Below are positions 6,190 to 6,949 of a DNA stretch of 6,949 bases, in pieces (position 1 is the stretch's first letter; every line of letters begins with the position of its first letter). The notes below the pieces were generated by a model. That model was given only the letters and a program-made list of their open reading frames with translations, was not told where the DNA came from and ran no database searches. The translations under genes and the position numbers were made by a program. The DNA is from Campylobacterota bacterium. GTDB taxonomy: Bacteria > Campylobacterota > Campylobacteria > Campylobacterales > Sulfurovaceae. Location: the NCBI GenBank assembly GCA_013153825.1, contig JAADDP010000013.1, forward strand, positions 1 through 6,949. The letters run 5' to 3'.

Positions 6190-6949
6190 CTATATCTTTT
6201 TAGTAAAGTCATCTTGAGTAATTTTACCTCTTTGACCCTGATGAACCTTCTTAATCTCATCATACATCTCACAATATTCAGGCTCTTTAATCTGCTTTAA
6301 GATACCTGTTGGAAGGTAGTTCATCTTCTCCTCCTCTGGAAGAGTATCCCATTTTTTCTTAGGCATTGTAATTGAGTCTATCCAGTCTAGGTTAGCCATA
6401 GCCGATTGCATCTTATTCTTTCTACCAAGGTTAATATGGCAATTTGATACAGCCTCAACATATGAGAAACCTTTATGTGATATTGCCTCTCTAATAACTT
6501 TTTCAAGCTTTTTAGGTGATATAACATTCTCTCTAGCCACAAATGTAGCACCTGAAGCCTCTGCAAGTTTACAACCATCAAATGTTGGGTCTATATTTCC
6601 AGCTTTTTGAGAAACGGTCCAGAAACCTCTTGGAGTTGTAGGAGAAGTTTGAGAGTTTGTTAGACCATAGATGAAGTTTTGAATAACGATTAGAGTCATA
6701 TCTATATTTCTTCTACATCCATGAATTGTGTGGTTTCCTCCAATCGCTAGAGCATCACCATCTCCAGCTACACATACAACATGCTTATCAGGGTTTGCAA
6801 GTTTTACACCTGTTGCAAATGCTACTGTTCTTCCGTGTGTTGTGTGAACCGTATTAAAATCAACATAAGAGCTAAATCTACCACTACACCCAATTCCAGA
6901 TACAACACACATATCATCTTTGCTAATTCCAAGCTTATCAACAGCTCTA
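6190..6949 (-). CDS. oorB: 2-oxoglutarate:acceptor oxidoreductase, beta subunit (5' end outside window)
   Basis: Thiamine-diphosphate-binding beta subunit of OorDABC. The open frame runs to the window edge without a stop; 252 residues are visible, and roughly the first 25-30 residues, where the family carries a Cys-x2-Cys cluster motif, lie outside. The Met at 6912 is internal, because the upstream codons read AVDKLGISKDDM, which continues the family's sequence. Visible motifs (numbered from the first full codon): GIGCSGRF with the cluster Cys21, HTTHGR (35-40), the TPP motif GDGD (62-65) with Asn91 27 residues after Asp63/Gly64 and IYGLTNSQ (93-100), TSPTTPRG (101-108), and a later SNCHINLGRKNK stretch with another candidate cluster Cys. 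It ends with TAG 12 nt before oorC. oorA and oorD are expected beyond the window end. Confidence 0.95.
   Translation of the reverse strand, partial: RAVDKLGISKDDMCVVSGIGCSGRFSSYVDFNTVHTTHGRTVAFATGVKLANPDKHVVCVAGDGDALAIGGNHTIHGCRRNIDMTLIVIQNFIYGLTNSQTSPTTPRGFWTVSQKAGNIDPTFDGCKLAEASGATFVARENVISPKKLEKVIREAISHKGFSYVEAVSNCHINLGRKNKMQSAMANLDWIDSITMPKKKWDTLPEEEKMNYLPTGILKQIKEPEYCEMYDEIKKVHQGQRGKITQDDFTKKI

Overview
The window reads as an AT-rich chromosomal segment of a Campylobacterota (epsilonproteobacterial) species. Three things point there: a 2-oxoglutarate:acceptor oxidoreductase with gene order oorB-oorC, as in the oorDABC operon of that group; a type I glutamine synthetase with Phe instead of Tyr at the adenylylation position, as described for Helicobacter pylori; and promoters built from a TATAAT-like -10 box without a recognisable -35 box. 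Codon use leans strongly to AUA, CUA and AGA in all genes. No gene stands out as foreign, and I see no mobile element, tRNA, rRNA or CRISPR array.

Layout. (1) Positions 1-2292, minus strand: a PHP-type phosphatase of the HisJ family, followed 72 bp downstream by glnA, which has its own candidate promoter. (2) Positions 2293-2476: a divergent control region with a perfect 16-bp palindrome (2370-2385) between two outward TATAAT boxes. (3) Positions 2477-4393, plus strand: a tightly packed, overlapping three-gene unit encoding a small hemerythrin-like protein, a DUF2249 protein and a 12-helix membrane protein with conserved histidines that resembles heme-copper oxidase/NnrS-like proteins. (4) Positions 4422-5468, minus strand: a secreted protein with an unnamed beta-sandwich-like domain, one DUF5011 Ig-like domain and a proline-rich tail, convergent with unit 3. 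(5) Positions 5469-5619: an AT-rich gap holding the promoter of that gene and a strong 8-bp hairpin. (6) Positions 5620-6949, minus strand: oorC and most of oorB, the latter cut by the window end.

How the genes may work together. OorABCD makes or consumes 2-oxoglutarate through ferredoxin chemistry (oxidative TCA or reductive TCA cycle), and glutamine synthetase takes up ammonium on the route fed by 2-oxoglutarate. Both are core metabolism and separate transcription units here. The hemerythrin/DUF2249/membrane-protein unit is the most interesting part. Its di-iron ligand pattern (4 His + 2 Glu) matches that known for the YtfE/RIC di-iron proteins involved in nitrosative stress, DUF2249 genes are common beside denitrification and nitric oxide genes, and the palindrome upstream has the 5-4-5 architecture of Crp/Fnr-family operators. 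A role in nitric oxide or oxygen handling is an inference from these points, not something the sequence proves.
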